NCBI RefSeq assembly: GCF_018614775.1
Contig: NZ_JAGGOF010000002.1
Span: 62,001 to 126,000, forward strand
Source: Pseudomonas fluorescens
Lineage (GTDB): Bacteria; Pseudomonadota; Gammaproteobacteria; Pseudomonadales; Pseudomonadaceae
Length of the DNA: 64,000 bases
Direction: 5' to 3'
The notes under the pieces are model-generated. The model did not search any database. It was not told where the DNA came from and saw only the letters and a list, made by a program, of their open reading frames with translations. Positions 1 to 9,377 of this stretch are shown here, piece after piece; the first letter of the stretch is position 1, and every line of letters begins with the position of its first letter. A program made the position numbers and the translations under genes.

Positions 1-386
1 ACTTCACCGAACACCGCGTAGCCCCAGCCCTGCACCGTTTCGGCGCTGTGGTTGAGGAAGCTGTTGTCCGCCACGTTGATGAAGAACTGCGCGGAGGCCG
101 AATGCGGCTCCATGGTACGGGCCATGGCAACGCTGTACTTCTTGTTCGGCAGGCCGTTATTGGCCTCGTTCTTGATGCTTGGGCGCTTGTCTTTCTTTTC
201 CTTCATGCCCGGCTCGAAACCGCCGCCCTGAATCATGAAGTTGCCGATGACGCGGTGGAACACGGTGTTTTCGTAGTGGCCGGCGTTGACGTACTCAACG
301 AAGTTGGCAACGGTCAATGGCGCCTTTTCGGCGTTCAGTTGCAGGACGATGTCACCGTGGTTGGTGGTCAGTTTGACTTTGCTCAT
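1..386 (-). CDS. ppiB: Peptidyl-prolyl cis-trans isomerase B (3' end outside window)
   Basis: Cyclophilin-type prolyl isomerase, which speeds cis/trans isomerisation of Xaa-Pro bonds during protein folding. The reverse strand starts with ATG at 386 and reads [17 protein letters not shown], followed by the cyclophilin signatures [14 protein letters not shown] and [17 protein letters not shown]. No signal peptide is present, so this is the cytoplasmic PpiB type rather than periplasmic PpiA. About 128 codons lie inside the window and the C-terminus continues beyond position 1. It is divergent from glnS, as is usual in Pseudomonas. Family assignment is secure. Confidence 0.95.
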   Translation of the reverse strand, partial: MSKVKLTTNHGDIVLQLNAEKAPLTVANFVEYVNAGHYENTVFHRVIGNFMIQGGGFEPGMKEKKDKRPSIKNEANNGLPNKKYSVAMARTMEPHSASAQFFINVADNSFLNHSAETVQGWGYAVFGE

Positions 387-635
387 GATGGCTTCTCTTT
401 CTGGGAATTCGTGGGTTTCGGGGCTGTGAGGCCCGCAACCGGTCTGGCTATGATCGGCCAGGCCGGGCAGTTTAGCGCGCCGGGCACGAATTTCGAGGCT
501 GTTTTTCATCGGGTCGTCGATTAAATTCAATCGTTTGCCGGCCTGGCCTGTCAGGTGCTTGACAGCATCGGCTATGATACGGGCTTTGATTTATCAGGCC
601 GCACCCGGCCGCGCACTTGTCTGTTCAAGGATCCT

Positions 636-2333
636 ATGAGCAAGCCCACTGTCGACCCTACCTCGAATTCCAAGACCGGCCCGGCCGTGCCGGTCAATTT
701 CCTGCGCCCGATCATCCAGGCGGACCTGGATTCGGGTAAGCACACACAGATCGTTACCCGTTTTCCACCGGAGCCCAACGGCTACCTGCACATCGGCCAT
801 GCCAAGTCGATCTGTGTGAACTTCGGCCTGGCCCAGGAGTTCGGCGGCGTCACGCACCTGCGTTTCGACGACACCAACCCGGCCAAGGAAGACCAGGAAT
901 ACATCGACGCGATCGAAAGCGACGTCAAGTGGCTGGGTTTCCAATGGTCCGGTGAGGTGCGCTATGCCTCGCAGTATTTCGACCAGTTGCACGACTGGGC
1001 CGTGGAGCTGATCAAGGCCGGCAAGGCCTACGTGTGCGACCTGACCCCCGAACAGGCCAAGGAATACCGTGGCAGCCTGACCGAGCCGGGCAGGAACAGC
1101 CCGTTCCGTGAGCGCAGCGTGGAAGAGAACCTGGACCTGTTCGCTCGCATGCGCGCCGGCGAATTCCCGGACGGTGCACGGGTGCTGCGGGCCAAGATCG
1201 ACATGGCCTCGCCGAACATGAACCTGCGCGACCCGATCATGTACCGCATCCGTCACGCCCATCACCACCAGACCGGTGACAAGTGGTGCATCTACCCCAA
1301 CTATGACTTCACCCATGGTCAGTCGGACGCCATCGAAGGCATCACCCATTCGATCTGCACCCTGGAATTCGAGAGCCACCGTCCGTTGTACGAGTGGTTC
1401 CTGGAGCACCTGCCGGTGCCGGCCAACCCGCGCCAGTACGAATTCAGCCGCCTGAACCTGAACTACACCATCACCAGCAAGCGCAAGCTCAAGCAACTGG
1501 TGGACGAGCAGCACGTCAATGGCTGGGACGATCCGCGCATGTCGACGCTGTCGGGCTTCCGTCGGCGTGGCTACACGCCGAAATCGATCCGCAATTTCTG
1601 CGAGATGGTCGGCACCAACCGTTCCGACGGCGTGGTGGACTTCGGCATGCTGGAATTCAGCATCCGCGACGACCTCGACCACAGCGCCCCGCGCGCCATG
1701 TGCGTGCTGCGTCCGCTGAAAGTCGTGATCACCAACTACCCGGAAGGCCAGGTCGAGAACCTCGAACTGCCTTGCCACCCGAAAGAGGACATGGGCGTTC
1801 GCGTCCTGCCGTTCGCCCGGGAAATCTACATCGACCGTGACGACTTCATGGAAGAGCCGCCAAAAGGCTACAAGCGCCTGGAACCGGCCGGTGAAGTGCG
1901 CCTGCGCGGCAGCTACGTGATTCGTGCCGACGAAGCGATCAAGGACGCCGACGGCAACATCGTCGAGCTGCGTTGCTCGTACGATCCCGAGACCCTGGGC
2001 AAGAACCCGGAAGGGCGCAAGGTCAAGGGCGTGATCCACTGGGTGCCGGCCGCCGCCAGCGTCGAGTGCGAAGTGCGCCTGTACGATCGCCTGTTCCGTT
2101 CGCCGAACCCGGAGAAGGCTGAAGACAGCGCCAGCTTCCTGGACAACATCAACCCTGACTCCCTGCAAGTCCTCACGGGTTGTCGTGCCGAGCCTTCGCT
2201 GGGCAACGCACAGCCGGAAGACCGTTTCCAGTTCGAGCGCGAAGGTTACTTCTGCGCGGATATCAAGGACTCGAAACCAGGTGCTCCGGTATTCAACCGT
2301 ACCGTGACCTTGCGCGATTCCTGGGGTCAGTGA
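636..2333 (+). CDS. glnS: Glutaminyl-tRNA synthetase
   Basis: Class I aminoacyl-tRNA synthetase that charges tRNA-Gln with glutamine. The sequence shows the HIGH-containing motif [15 protein letters not shown] near residue 45 and the KMSKS-equivalent [11 protein letters not shown]. The C-terminal anticodon-binding beta-barrel ends in [13 protein letters not shown] start it at the ATG at 636 ([15 protein letters not shown]), giving 565 aa, the usual length for Pseudomonas GlnS; an in-frame extension upstream to 555 looks non-coding. It is followed 21 bp later by cysS on the same strand, so the two are probably co-transcribed. Confidence 0.97.
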   Translation: MSKPTVDPTSNSKTGPAVPVNFLRPIIQADLDSGKHTQIVTRFPPEPNGYLHIGHAKSICVNFGLAQEFGGVTHLRFDDTNPAKEDQEYIDAIESDVKWLGFQWSGEVRYASQYFDQLHDWAVELIKAGKAYVCDLTPEQAKEYRGSLTEPGRNSPFRERSVEENLDLFARMRAGEFPDGARVLRAKIDMASPNMNLRDPIMYRIRHAHHHQTGDKWCIYPNYDFTHGQSDAIEGITHSICTLEFESHRPLYEWFLEHLPVPANPRQYEFSRLNLNYTITSKRKLKQLVDEQHVNGWDDPRMSTLSGFRRRGYTPKSIRNFCEMVGTNRSDGVVDFGMLEFSIRDDLDHSAPRAMCVLRPLKVVITNYPEGQVENLELPCHPKEDMGVRVLPFAREIYIDRDDFMEEPPKGYKRLEPAGEVRLRGSYVIRADEAIKDADGNIVELRCSYDPETLGKNPEGRKVKGVIHWVPAAASVECEVRLYDRLFRSPNPEKAEDSASFLDNINPDSLQVLTGCRAEPSLGNAQPEDRFQFEREGYFCADIKDSKPGAPVFNRTVTLRDSWGQ

Positions 2334-2354
2334 TCAAGTCTTAAGGGAAACCCT

Positions 2355-3737
2355 GTGCTTACGATCTACAACACGCTCACCAAGAGCAAAGAAGTCTTCA
2401 AGCCGCTGGATGGCAACAAGGTACGCATGTACGTGTGCGGCATGACCGTGTACGACTACTGCCACATCGGCCATGGTCGCAGCATGGTCGCTTTCGACCT
2501 CGTAACCCGCTGGCTGCGTTTCAGCGGCTACGACCTGACCTACGTGCGTAACATCACCGACATCGAAGACAAGATCATCAATCGCGCCCGCGAAAACGGT
2601 GAACCTTACGATGCGTTGACCGAGCGCATGATCCAGGCCATGCACGAGGACGAGGCGCGCCTCAACATCCTCAAGCCGGACCTGGAGCCGCGTGCCACCG
2701 ACCACATTCCCGGCATGTTGGCGATGATCCAGACCCTGATCGACAAGGGTTATGCCTACGCGCCGGGCAATGGCGACGTGTACTACCGCGTCGCCAGGTT
2801 CATGGGCTACGGCAAGCTGTCGCGCAAGAAAATCGAAGACCTGCGCATTGGTGCGCGCATCGAAGTCGACGAGTCGAAACAGGACCCGCTGGACTTCGTG
2901 CTGTGGAAAGCCGCCAAGCCGGGCGAGCCGAGCTGGGAGTCGCCATGGGGCGCCGGGCGCCCGGGCTGGCACATCGAATGCTCGGTGATGTCCACCTGCT
3001 GCCTGGGTGAAACCTTCGACATTCATGGCGGCGGCAGCGACCTGGAATTCCCGCACCACGAAAACGAAATCGCCCAGAGCGAAGCGGCCACCGGCAAGAC
3101 CTACGCCAACGCGTGGATGCATTGCGGCATGATCCGGATCAACGGCGAGAAGATGTCCAAGTCCTTGAACAACTTCTTCACCATCCGCGACGTGCTCGAC
3201 AAGTACCACCCCGAGGTCGTGCGTTACCTGCTGGTGTCGAGCCACTACCGCAGCGCCATCAACTACTCGGAAGACAACCTCAAGGACGCCAAGGGCGCCC
3301 TGGAGCGTTTCTATCACGCGTTGAAAGGCCTGCCGAAGGTGCCCGCCGCCGGTGGCGAAGCATTCGTGGCGCGGTTTACCGATGTGATGAACGACGACTT
3401 CGGCACGCCGGAAGCCTGCGCGGTGCTGTTCGAGATGGTGCGCGAGATCAACCGCCTGCGTGAGAGCGATCTTAATGCTGCGGCGGGTCTGGCGGCGCGC
3501 CTGAAGGAGCTCGCTAATGTCCTGGGCGTGTTGCAGCTCGAAGCCGATGACTTCCTCCAGGCCGGCGCCGAAGGCCGTGTGGACGCCGCCAAGGTCGAGG
3601 CCTTGATCCAGGCGCGCCTGAGCGCGCGGGCGAACAAGGACTGGGCCGAATCCGACCGCATCCGCGACCAGCTCACCGCCATGGGCGTGGTGCTGGAAGA
3701 CGGGAAGGGCGGGACGACCTGGCGCTTGGCGGACTGA
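2355..3737 (+). CDS. cysS: Cysteinyl-tRNA synthetase
   Basis: Class I synthetase that charges tRNA-Cys. It starts at GTG 2355 behind a weak purine-rich stretch (aaggg) and is 460 aa, the normal length. Visible motifs are [16 protein letters not shown] (HIGH with a zinc-ligand Cys), the zinc-site residues in [19 protein letters not shown] and [12 protein letters not shown], and the KMSKS loop [15 protein letters not shown]. Its position directly behind glnS is conserved in Pseudomonas. Confidence 0.97.
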   Translation: MLTIYNTLTKSKEVFKPLDGNKVRMYVCGMTVYDYCHIGHGRSMVAFDLVTRWLRFSGYDLTYVRNITDIEDKIINRARENGEPYDALTERMIQAMHEDEARLNILKPDLEPRATDHIPGMLAMIQTLIDKGYAYAPGNGDVYYRVARFMGYGKLSRKKIEDLRIGARIEVDESKQDPLDFVLWKAAKPGEPSWESPWGAGRPGWHIECSVMSTCCLGETFDIHGGGSDLEFPHHENEIAQSEAATGKTYANAWMHCGMIRINGEKMSKSLNNFFTIRDVLDKYHPEVVRYLLVSSHYRSAINYSEDNLKDAKGALERFYHALKGLPKVPAAGGEAFVARFTDVMNDDFGTPEACAVLFEMVREINRLRESDLNAAAGLAARLKELANVLGVLQLEADDFLQAGAEGRVDAAKVEALIQARLSARANKDWAESDRIRDQLTAMGVVLEDGKGGTTWRLAD

Positions 3738-3762
3738 CCTCCCTCAGTCGGATGCTGAACCC

Positions 3763-3852
3763 GTGGGAGCGAGCCTGCTCGCGATAGCAAGCTATCAATC
3801 AACATCCCTGTTGACTGATCCAATGCCTTCGCGAGCAAGCTCGCTCCCACAG
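3763..3852. repeat. REP doublet (BIME)
   Basis: Two inverted REP units, gtgggagcgagcctgctcgcg on the left and cgcgagcaagctcgctcccac on the right, separated by about 45 bp. Each unit is itself palindromic. This is the typical Pseudomonas REP doublet found between genes. It lies just after the cysS stop and may also protect the 3' end of the transcript or end it. Confidence 0.9.
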
Positions 3853-3938
3853 TTTTTTTTGTGCCCGGCCTGCTGATTCCTCTTTTATGAGCTAGTACTG
3901 TCAGGTCGATTCGACGTTCACTGACAGGCGTCTCTCTC

Positions 3939-4394
3939 ATGTTGGCTCATTGGTCTCTCGCAGCAATCCATCTCCTGGCCTTCGCCCTCGGCTTCTGGGC
4001 AGTGCTCACCCGCGGCACGGCGCTGCGGCGCCTGGCGGGCGGCGCGGATGCGGTGCGCAACGTGTTGATGGCGGATAACGTGTGGGGCCTGTCGGCGCTG
4101 GTCCTACTGATAACCGGGGGGATGCGGGCGTTCGGCGGCTACGAGAAAGGCTCGGATTATTACCTGCACCAACCGCTGTTTCACCTGAAGATGACGCTGT
4201 TGCTGCTGATCCTGTTGCTGGAAATCGCGCCGATGATCGTCCTCATCAAATGGCGCATCGCCCTGGGCAAAGGGGCGGCGATCGATGCTTCGCGGGCCGG
4301 TCGGTTTGCCCGCATCAGCCACATCGAAGCCTTGCTGCTGATCTTGATGGTGGTGGCAGCCACGGGCATGGCGCGGGGCGTAAGCCTGGGCTGA
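3939..4394 (+). CDS. DUF2214 family inner-membrane protein
   Basis: A 151-aa integral membrane protein with about four hydrophobic helices (MLAHWSLAAIHLLAFALGF, then NVWGLSALVLLITGGM, LKMTLLLLILLLEIAPMIVL and IEALLLILMVVAATGMARG). The helix pattern and the YLHQPLFHLKM segment match the DUF2214 family. The function is unknown; related small proteins resemble heme- or copper-associated membrane proteins, but nothing seen here proves that. It stands alone between a REP doublet and rsmE. Confidence 0.75.
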   Translation: MLAHWSLAAIHLLAFALGFWAVLTRGTALRRLAGGADAVRNVLMADNVWGLSALVLLITGGMRAFGGYEKGSDYYLHQPLFHLKMTLLLLILLLEIAPMIVLIKWRIALGKGAAIDASRAGRFARISHIEALLLILMVVAATGMARGVSLG

Positions 4395-4591
4395 CCGGCC
4401 GCGAACGCCTGCTTCAGCGCCATTAAAACGAAACGTCTGACAGCCATGCTACGAGCCATGCCATTAGTATCGGTTCACGGGCTGGACGAAAATCAAAGGC
4501 GGGATGGAGCAAGGTAAAGGCGCGGTCGGCCAGAATCTTTAGCCAGCCATTGCGGCGATGCAAACGGGCTGGCTACGGACTGCTGCAGGGC

Positions 4592-4786
4592 TCAGGGAGT
4601 CTGCGGCTTGTCGGGGGCGGTAAGGCCTGCCTGAATACGCTGGTAGATCTCTTCGCGGTGCACCGCGACGTTTTTCGGGGCATTGATGCCGATCCGGACC
4701 TGTTGGCCGCTAACGCCCAGAATGGTGATCGTGATGTCGTCACCAATGTTTATGCTTTCACCGACTTTGCGGGTGAGTATCAGCAT
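4592..4786 (-). CDS. rsmE: Carbon storage regulator, RsmE paralog of CsrA
   Basis: A 64-aa CsrA-family RNA-binding protein that blocks translation by binding GGA motifs in mRNA leaders and is titrated by Gac-controlled small RNAs (RsmX/Y/Z). The sequence [20 protein letters not shown], with the conserved core [28 protein letters not shown] and tail DKPQTP, matches RsmE better than RsmA (which begins MLILTRRVGETLMVGDD). The start is ATG 4786, placed by the Shine-Dalgarno AAGGAG; a longer reading frame upstream is not needed. Its own ribosome site contains a near-consensus RsmE target (separate entry), consistent with the autoregulation described for rsmE. Confidence 0.93.
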   Translation of the reverse strand: MLILTRKVGESINIGDDITITILGVSGQQVRIGINAPKNVAVHREEIYQRIQAGLTAPDKPQTP

Positions 4787-4790
4787 GGTG

Positions 4791-4800
4791 TTCTCCTTGA
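4791..4800 (-). promoter_or_regulatory. Probable RsmE/CsrA binding site on the rsmE ribosome site
   Basis: On the minus strand this reads TCAAGGAGAA, five bases before the rsmE ATG. The Rsm consensus is (A/U)CANGGANG(U/A); the match is complete except for one position near the 3' end. The GGA core is also the Shine-Dalgarno, so binding would block initiation. Confidence 0.6.
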
Positions 4801-5033
4801 TTGCTTTATAGGGCACCTGATTCAGACAGTGCAGATGTCGGTACTGCTTATAGATTAGTGCTAAGTGTCACAATGTGGGTGCCTCTTTCTGACGTGCAGA
4901 TGCTGCATTAATTCCCAGGGTGCGACTATACAGAGAGGCAGGGCAGGATTCTTGTGTTTTGCGCACTGTTTACGGGGTTCTTGTCGGGCGTGGGTGCTAA
5001 AATCTTCGCCTCATGTCTTCCAGAGGAAACGTT

Positions 5034-5399
5034 GTGCGCAAATTGGCTTGGGTTACCGCGGTGTTGATGCTGGCAGGCTGTGGTGAAGGACGCGACGTCC
5101 AGGCATCGAAGCCCAGACCCGCCGCGACTTCCGTATCAGCCGCAGCTGCCGCGCCGCAGTGGGCGGTCGAGGTTCGGGGCGAGACGCCGCAGGCGGTCAG
5201 CGACCTGACCGGGTGGCTTATCGAGCACAGCTTCATGTCGAACGTGGTGAAGGAAAACGGCAAGGACCGGGTCTTGGTCGGCCCGTTCAATTCAAAGGCC
5301 GAAGCCGAAGCCAGTCAGGAGCAGGTCACTGCCGCGCTGGTCCGGGCGAAAAAGCGCAACATCGAAACGCAGGTGGTGGATTACCCGACGGCCCAATAA
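5034..5399 (+). CDS. SPOR-domain lipoprotein
   Basis: A short predicted lipoprotein. The N-terminus MRKLAWVTAVLMLAGCGEG is a type II signal peptide with lipobox LAGC. After a low-complexity Ala/Pro linker, residues from about 45 (QWAVEVRGETPQAVSDLTGW through VVKENGKDRVLVGPFNSKAEAE) form a SPOR fold, which binds denuded septal peptidoglycan. I prefer the GTG at 5034, which has agagg about eight bases upstream; an ATG seven codons earlier (5013) is the alternative. About 121 aa. The partner and exact role are not known. Confidence 0.8.
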   Translation: MRKLAWVTAVLMLAGCGEGRDVQASKPRPAATSVSAAAAAPQWAVEVRGETPQAVSDLTGWLIEHSFMSNVVKENGKDRVLVGPFNSKAEAEASQEQVTAALVRAKKRNIETQVVDYPTAQ

Positions 5400-5420
5400 T
5401 CGGGCAGCATCCCATCAATT

Positions 5421-5510
5421 GTGGGAGCGAGCCTGCTCGCGATGGCTGTGGATCAGCCTATGCAGATGTTGAGTGATCTACCGCTATCGCGAGCAGGCTC
5501 GCTCCCACAG
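5421..5510. repeat. REP doublet (BIME)
   Basis: Left unit gtgggagcgagcctgctcgcg and right unit cgcgagcaggctcgctcccac in inverted orientation, about 48 bp apart, between convergent genes (the SPOR lipoprotein and endA). Confidence 0.9.
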
Positions 5511-5540
5511 GTTTTGATGGGGGCGTTCACAAATGCGAGG

Positions 5541-6230
5541 TCAGCCGCAGGCCTTCATATCCACCGGTCCGACGAACTCGTTCCCGCGCCCCATGACGCA
5601 CGCCACGCTCTGGTTGCGCTGGCGCTCCCAGCTTTCGACCGGGTAGGTCTTGTCCCAGGCTTCATACAGGCGTCGGTCCTGCTTCGACAATTGCAGGCCG
5701 TACTGCTTGCTCATGTAGAAGTACGTGCGGGCGATCATGCCTCGGATGGAAGGGCGGGGCATGACCTTCTTGGCCTTGAAATCCACCTGGGTCAGGCACG
5801 AGCCGTACTGGCCTTTCTGCACCGGTAACCAGCCGAAACTGAAGTTGCTGCGGTCGCCATTCACTTCGCCGATGCTCGGCACCAGATTGTGCAGGTCGGC
5901 CTCGGCCCGCTGATAGACCGGGTCGTAGCGGGTGCAGTTCTTGCGCCCGCCTTGTTGCCAGCATTGGCGCTGATGACCGATCTCCCACGCCGGAACGATA
6001 TGTTCCCACTCGATGCGCGCCGCACGGCTGGCATTCTTGCGCGGTATGTAGCCACAGGCGGCCAGATTCACACGGTTGCCGGTGTACTTGCAGCCACAAT
6101 AAAACTCGGTGGATTGCGGTGCGTAGAGCTTCCAGGCGACTTTCTTGGCTTCGTTGAAGGTGCGCGGCGCAGCGGCCTGCGCCCCCATCGCTACCAACGC
6201 AAGCAATAACGCAAAACAGCGAACACTCAT
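5541..6230 (-). CDS. endA: Secreted/periplasmic endonuclease I
   Basis: Non-specific DNase of the EndA/Dns/Vvn family, acting in the periplasm or outside the cell. The signal peptide MSVRCFALLLALVAMGAQAAA is followed by the catalytic region IEWEHIVPAWEIGHQRQCW (active-site His in the beta-beta-alpha metal fold) and ADLHNLVPSIGEVNGDRSN. Several Cys typical of this secreted nuclease are present. I start at ATG 6230 (229 aa); a TTG three codons earlier is less likely because the ATG begins a clean signal peptide. The upstream DUF1654 gene ends six bases before this start, so the two are coupled. Confidence 0.92.
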   Translation of the reverse strand: MSVRCFALLLALVAMGAQAAAPRTFNEAKKVAWKLYAPQSTEFYCGCKYTGNRVNLAACGYIPRKNASRAARIEWEHIVPAWEIGHQRQCWQQGGRKNCTRYDPVYQRAEADLHNLVPSIGEVNGDRSNFSFGWLPVQKGQYGSCLTQVDFKAKKVMPRPSIRGMIARTYFYMSKQYGLQLSKQDRRLYEAWDKTYPVESWERQRNQSVACVMGRGNEFVGPVDMKACG

Positions 6231-6235
6231 CACGC

Positions 6236-6514
6236 TCAATCTTCCTTCGGCACAACCCAGAAAACCTGCACACCACCATCGTCGCGATAGGCGAGGGTCA
6301 CGTTGTCGTTCTCATCGATTTCTTCCAGAAGACGCTCCCACTCATCCACTGGCTCATCGGGCAGCCGGAAGATCAGCGCGGCCTTGGCTTTTTGCGCGGT
6401 GGGGCCATTGATGATTTTCGAGACCCGCAGGGCGAGTCGCCCATAGGAATCCAAAGGGGTAGTTGCAGCGGAGGGCGGGGCCACAGGATTATCCTTATTA
6501 AGCTGTACGGGCAT
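6236..6514 (-). CDS. DUF1654 family protein
   Basis: A 92-aa soluble protein with a poorly ordered N-terminus and a conserved core YGRLALRVSKIINGPTAQKA, followed by an acidic stretch (WERLLEEIDENDNVTLAYRDDGG). This fits DUF1654, a Pseudomonas-restricted family of unknown function. Its stop lies six bases before the endA start on the same strand, so it is probably the first gene of a two-gene operon with the nuclease. Confidence 0.75.
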   Translation of the reverse strand: MPVQLNKDNPVAPPSAATTPLDSYGRLALRVSKIINGPTAQKAKAALIFRLPDEPVDEWERLLEEIDENDNVTLAYRDDGGVQVFWVVPKED

Positions 6515-6743
6515 ACAGTATTTAACCGTAGGCTTTTACGCAACTACTTAAAATTCAAGAAAATCGTCTGACAGCGCTTTTGGCGTTTTGATGTAGGAAA
6601 AAAATCTTTATTTCTAGCCGCGACAGAAAAACCTGACCGCTGTACCTTTCGCTACCAGAGCTGACGGGACGAATCGATCCAAGGCGTCGGGGTTGAAATG
6701 GCAACGTTGACAAATTCTGAAACCCTTACCATAGTTCACCTCA

Positions 6744-6757
6744 CGCAAACGTTTGCG
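6744..6757. promoter_or_regulatory. LacI/RbsR-type operator upstream of rbsB
   Basis: CGCAAACGTTTGCG is a perfect 14-bp palindrome with the central CG typical of LacI/PurR/RbsR operators. It lies 54 bp upstream of rbsB, whose operon encodes the LacI-family regulator RbsR, so RbsR is the obvious ligand-controlled repressor. Confidence 0.8.
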
Positions 6758-6810
6758 CGGCGTTCCGTGCAATGATTTGCTCACAATAATCATAAGATCG
6801 GAGTGAACCC

Positions 6811-7767
6811 ATGAAGTTGCCATTCGCTGGACGCCTTCTCGCTGTTGCAATGCTCGCGGCCGCCTCCGCTGCGCTGCCTCTCTCCTCGGCATTCGCCCAG
6901 ACCGCTGAAAAACCCAAGGTCGCCCTGGTCATGAAATCCCTGGCCAACGAATTCTTCCTGACCATGGAAGACGGCGCCAAGGCCTACCAGAAAGAACACT
7001 CCGCCGATTTCGACCTGATCTCCAACGGGATCAAGGACGAAACCGACACCGCCAACCAGATCCGCATCGTCGAGCAGATGATCGTGTCCAAGGTCGACGC
7101 CCTGATCATCGCGCCTGCCGACTCCAAAGCGATGGTGCCGGTGATCAAGAAAGCCGTCGACGCCGGCATCACCGTCATCAACATCGATAACCAACTCGAC
7201 CCTGCCGTGGTCAAGAGCAAGAACATCAACGTGCCGTTCGTAGGCCCGGACAACCGCAAGGGCGCCCGCCTGGTCGGTGAATACCTGGCCAAGCAGCTCA
7301 AGGCCGGTGACGAAGTCGGCATCATCGAGGGCGTGTCCACCACCACCAATGCCCAGGCGCGCACCGCGGGCTTCAAGGATGCGATGGAAGCGGCGCAGGT
7401 CAAGGTCGTGTCGCTGCAGTCGGGTGACTGGGAAATCAACAAGGGCAACCAGGTAGCCGCGTCGATGCTCAGCGAATACCCGAACATCAAGGCGCTGCTG
7501 GCCGGTAACGACAGCATGGCAGTCGGTGCGGTATCCGCCGTGCGTGCTGCGGGCAAGGCTGGCAAGGTGCAAGTGGTCGGTTACGACAACATCAACGCCA
7601 TCAAGCCGATGCTCAAGGACGGTCGCGTCCTGGCGACGGCCGATCAGTTCGCTGCCAAGCAGGCGGTCTTCGGTATCGAGACAGCCTTGAAGATGCTCAA
7701 GGGCGAGAAAGTCGACAGCGGCGCCAACGGCGTGATCGAAACGCCGGTCGAGCTGGTTACGAAGTAA
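6811..7767 (+). CDS. rbsB: Ribose ABC transporter, periplasmic binding protein
   Basis: A 318-aa solute-binding protein that delivers D-ribose to the RbsAC transporter. It has a signal peptide ending in LPLSSAFAQ and a periplasmic binding protein type I fold: VALVMKSLANEFFLTMEDGA, the strand-loop DALIIAPADSKAMVPVI, INIDNQLD, and hinge region GNDSMAVGAVSA/GYDNINAI. It is the first gene of the operon and sits behind the CGCAAACGTTTGCG operator. Ribose specificity follows from the linked rbsK and rbsD. Confidence 0.93.
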   Translation: MKLPFAGRLLAVAMLAAASAALPLSSAFAQTAEKPKVALVMKSLANEFFLTMEDGAKAYQKEHSADFDLISNGIKDETDTANQIRIVEQMIVSKVDALIIAPADSKAMVPVIKKAVDAGITVINIDNQLDPAVVKSKNINVPFVGPDNRKGARLVGEYLAKQLKAGDEVGIIEGVSTTTNAQARTAGFKDAMEAAQVKVVSLQSGDWEINKGNQVAASMLSEYPNIKALLAGNDSMAVGAVSAVRAAGKAGKVQVVGYDNINAIKPMLKDGRVLATADQFAAKQAVFGIETALKMLKGEKVDSGANGVIETPVELVTK

Positions 7768-7823
7768 TCACCCTGGCGATGGAGTGGCGCTCGCCCATCC
7801 GGGCGAGCGCATGGAGAGTTTTT

Positions 7824-9377
7824 ATGTCCGTTTTCGACCCGAACGCTGTCTTGACTGTCAGCGGCATCGGTAAAACCTATGCCCAGCCGGTACTGAGCGG
7901 CATCGACCTGACGTTGATGCGCGGTGAAGTGCTGGCGCTGACCGGTGAGAATGGCGCCGGCAAAAGCACCTTGTCCAAGATCATCGGCGGGTTGGTGACG
8001 CCGACGACCGGGCAGATGCAGTTTCAAGGGCAGGATTATCGTCCCGGCAGCCGTACCCAGGCTGAAGAGCTGGGCGTGCGCATGGTGATGCAGGAGCTCA
8101 ATCTGCTGCCGACCCTTTCCGTGGCCGAAAACCTGTTTCTCGACAACCTGCCCAGCCACTGCGGCTGGATCGATCGCAAGCAATTGCGCAAAGCGGCGAT
8201 CGAAGCGATGGCCCAGGTGGGGCTCGATGCGATCGATCCCGACACGCTGGTCGGCGAGTTGGGCATCGGTCACCAGCAGATGGTCGAGATCGCCCGCAAC
8301 CTGATCGGCGATTGCCACGTGCTGATTCTCGACGAGCCGACCGCCATGCTGACGGCGCGCGAAGTCGAGATGCTGTTCGAACAGATCACCCGTCTGCAGG
8401 CCCGGGGCGTGTCGATCATCTACATTTCCCATCGCCTCGAAGAATTGGCGCGGGTGGCCCAGCGCATCGCGGTACTGCGTGACGGCAACCTGGTCTGCGT
8501 CGAGCCGATGGCCAACTACAACAGCGAGCAACTGGTGACCCTGATGGTCGGCCGGGAGCTGGGCGAGCACATCGACCTGGGCCCACGCCAGATTGGCGCA
8601 CCGGCGCTGACGGTCAAGGGCCTGACCCGTTCCGACAAGGTCTGCGACGTGTCCTTCGAAGTGCGCAGCGGCGAGATCTTCGGCATCTCCGGCCTGATCG
8701 GGGCAGGGCGTACCGAGCTGTTGCGGTTGATCTTTGGCGCCGACGCCGCCGACAGCGGCAGTGTCGCGCTGGGTTCGCCGGCCAAGGTCGCGAACATTCG
8801 TTCCCCGGCCGATGCGGTGGCCCACGGCATCGCATTGATCACCGAAGACCGCAAGGGCGAAGGCCTGCTGCTGACGCAATCGATCGCGGCCAATATTGCC
8901 CTGGGCAACATGCCGGAGATTTCCAGCGCCGGCGTCGTCAATGGCAGCGATGAACTCGGCCTGGCCCAGCGGCAGATCGATGCGATGCGCATCCGCAGTT
9001 CCAGCCCGACGCAGTTGGTGTCCGAGCTGTCCGGCGGCAATCAACAGAAAGTCGTGATCGGCCGCTGGCTCGAACGCGATTGTTCAGTGCTGCTGTTCGA
9101 CGAGCCAACCCGTGGCATCGACGTCGGCGCCAAATTCGACATTTATGCATTGCTCGGTGAGTTGACGCGCCAGGGCAAGGCGCTGGTCGTGGTGTCCAGT
9201 GATTTGCGCGAACTGATGCTGATCTGTGACCGGATCGGCGTGCTCTCCGCCGGGCGGCTGATCGACACGTTCGAGCGCGACAGCTGGACCCAGGATGACT
9301 TGCTTGCGGCGGCATTTGCCGGCTACCAGAAACGTGATGCGTTGCTCAACGAGGCAGCGCCTAGGGATCTTTCATGA
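7824..9377 (+). CDS. rbsA: Ribose ABC transporter, tandem ATPase
   Basis: A 517-aa sugar-import ATPase with two nucleotide-binding domains. Domain 1 has Walker A GENGAGKST, a Q-loop, and Walker B VLILDEPTAML; domain 2 has a degenerate first loop (GLIGAGRTEL), signature LSGGNQQK and Walker B VLLFDEPTRGIDVGAK. The degenerate Walker A in the second half is normal for RbsA/XylG/MglA. The start ATG at 7824 has GGAGAG upstream. Its last four bases (ATGA) overlap the rbsC start. Confidence 0.94.
   Translation: MSVFDPNAVLTVSGIGKTYAQPVLSGIDLTLMRGEVLALTGENGAGKSTLSKIIGGLVTPTTGQMQFQGQDYRPGSRTQAEELGVRMVMQELNLLPTLSVAENLFLDNLPSHCGWIDRKQLRKAAIEAMAQVGLDAIDPDTLVGELGIGHQQMVEIARNLIGDCHVLILDEPTAMLTAREVEMLFEQITRLQARGVSIIYISHRLEELARVAQRIAVLRDGNLVCVEPMANYNSEQLVTLMVGRELGEHIDLGPRQIGAPALTVKGLTRSDKVCDVSFEVRSGEIFGISGLIGAGRTELLRLIFGADAADSGSVALGSPAKVANIRSPADAVAHGIALITEDRKGEGLLLTQSIAANIALGNMPEISSAGVVNGSDELGLAQRQIDAMRIRSSSPTQLVSELSGGNQQKVVIGRWLERDCSVLLFDEPTRGIDVGAKFDIYALLGELTRQGKALVVVSSDLRELMLICDRIGVLSAGRLIDTFERDSWTQDDLLAAAFAGYQKRDALLNEAAPRDLS

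Noticed and set aside
594-2168. Long open frame antisense to glnS (about 524 codons)
   Set aside because: It is the mirror of a well-conserved gene with high GC third positions; the product is rich in Val, Arg, Gly and His and shows no domain.
4541-4574. Hairpin AGCCAGCC / GGCTGGCT after rsmE as a terminator
   Set aside because: The stem is good, but the loop is 18 nt and no U-tract follows on the minus strand.
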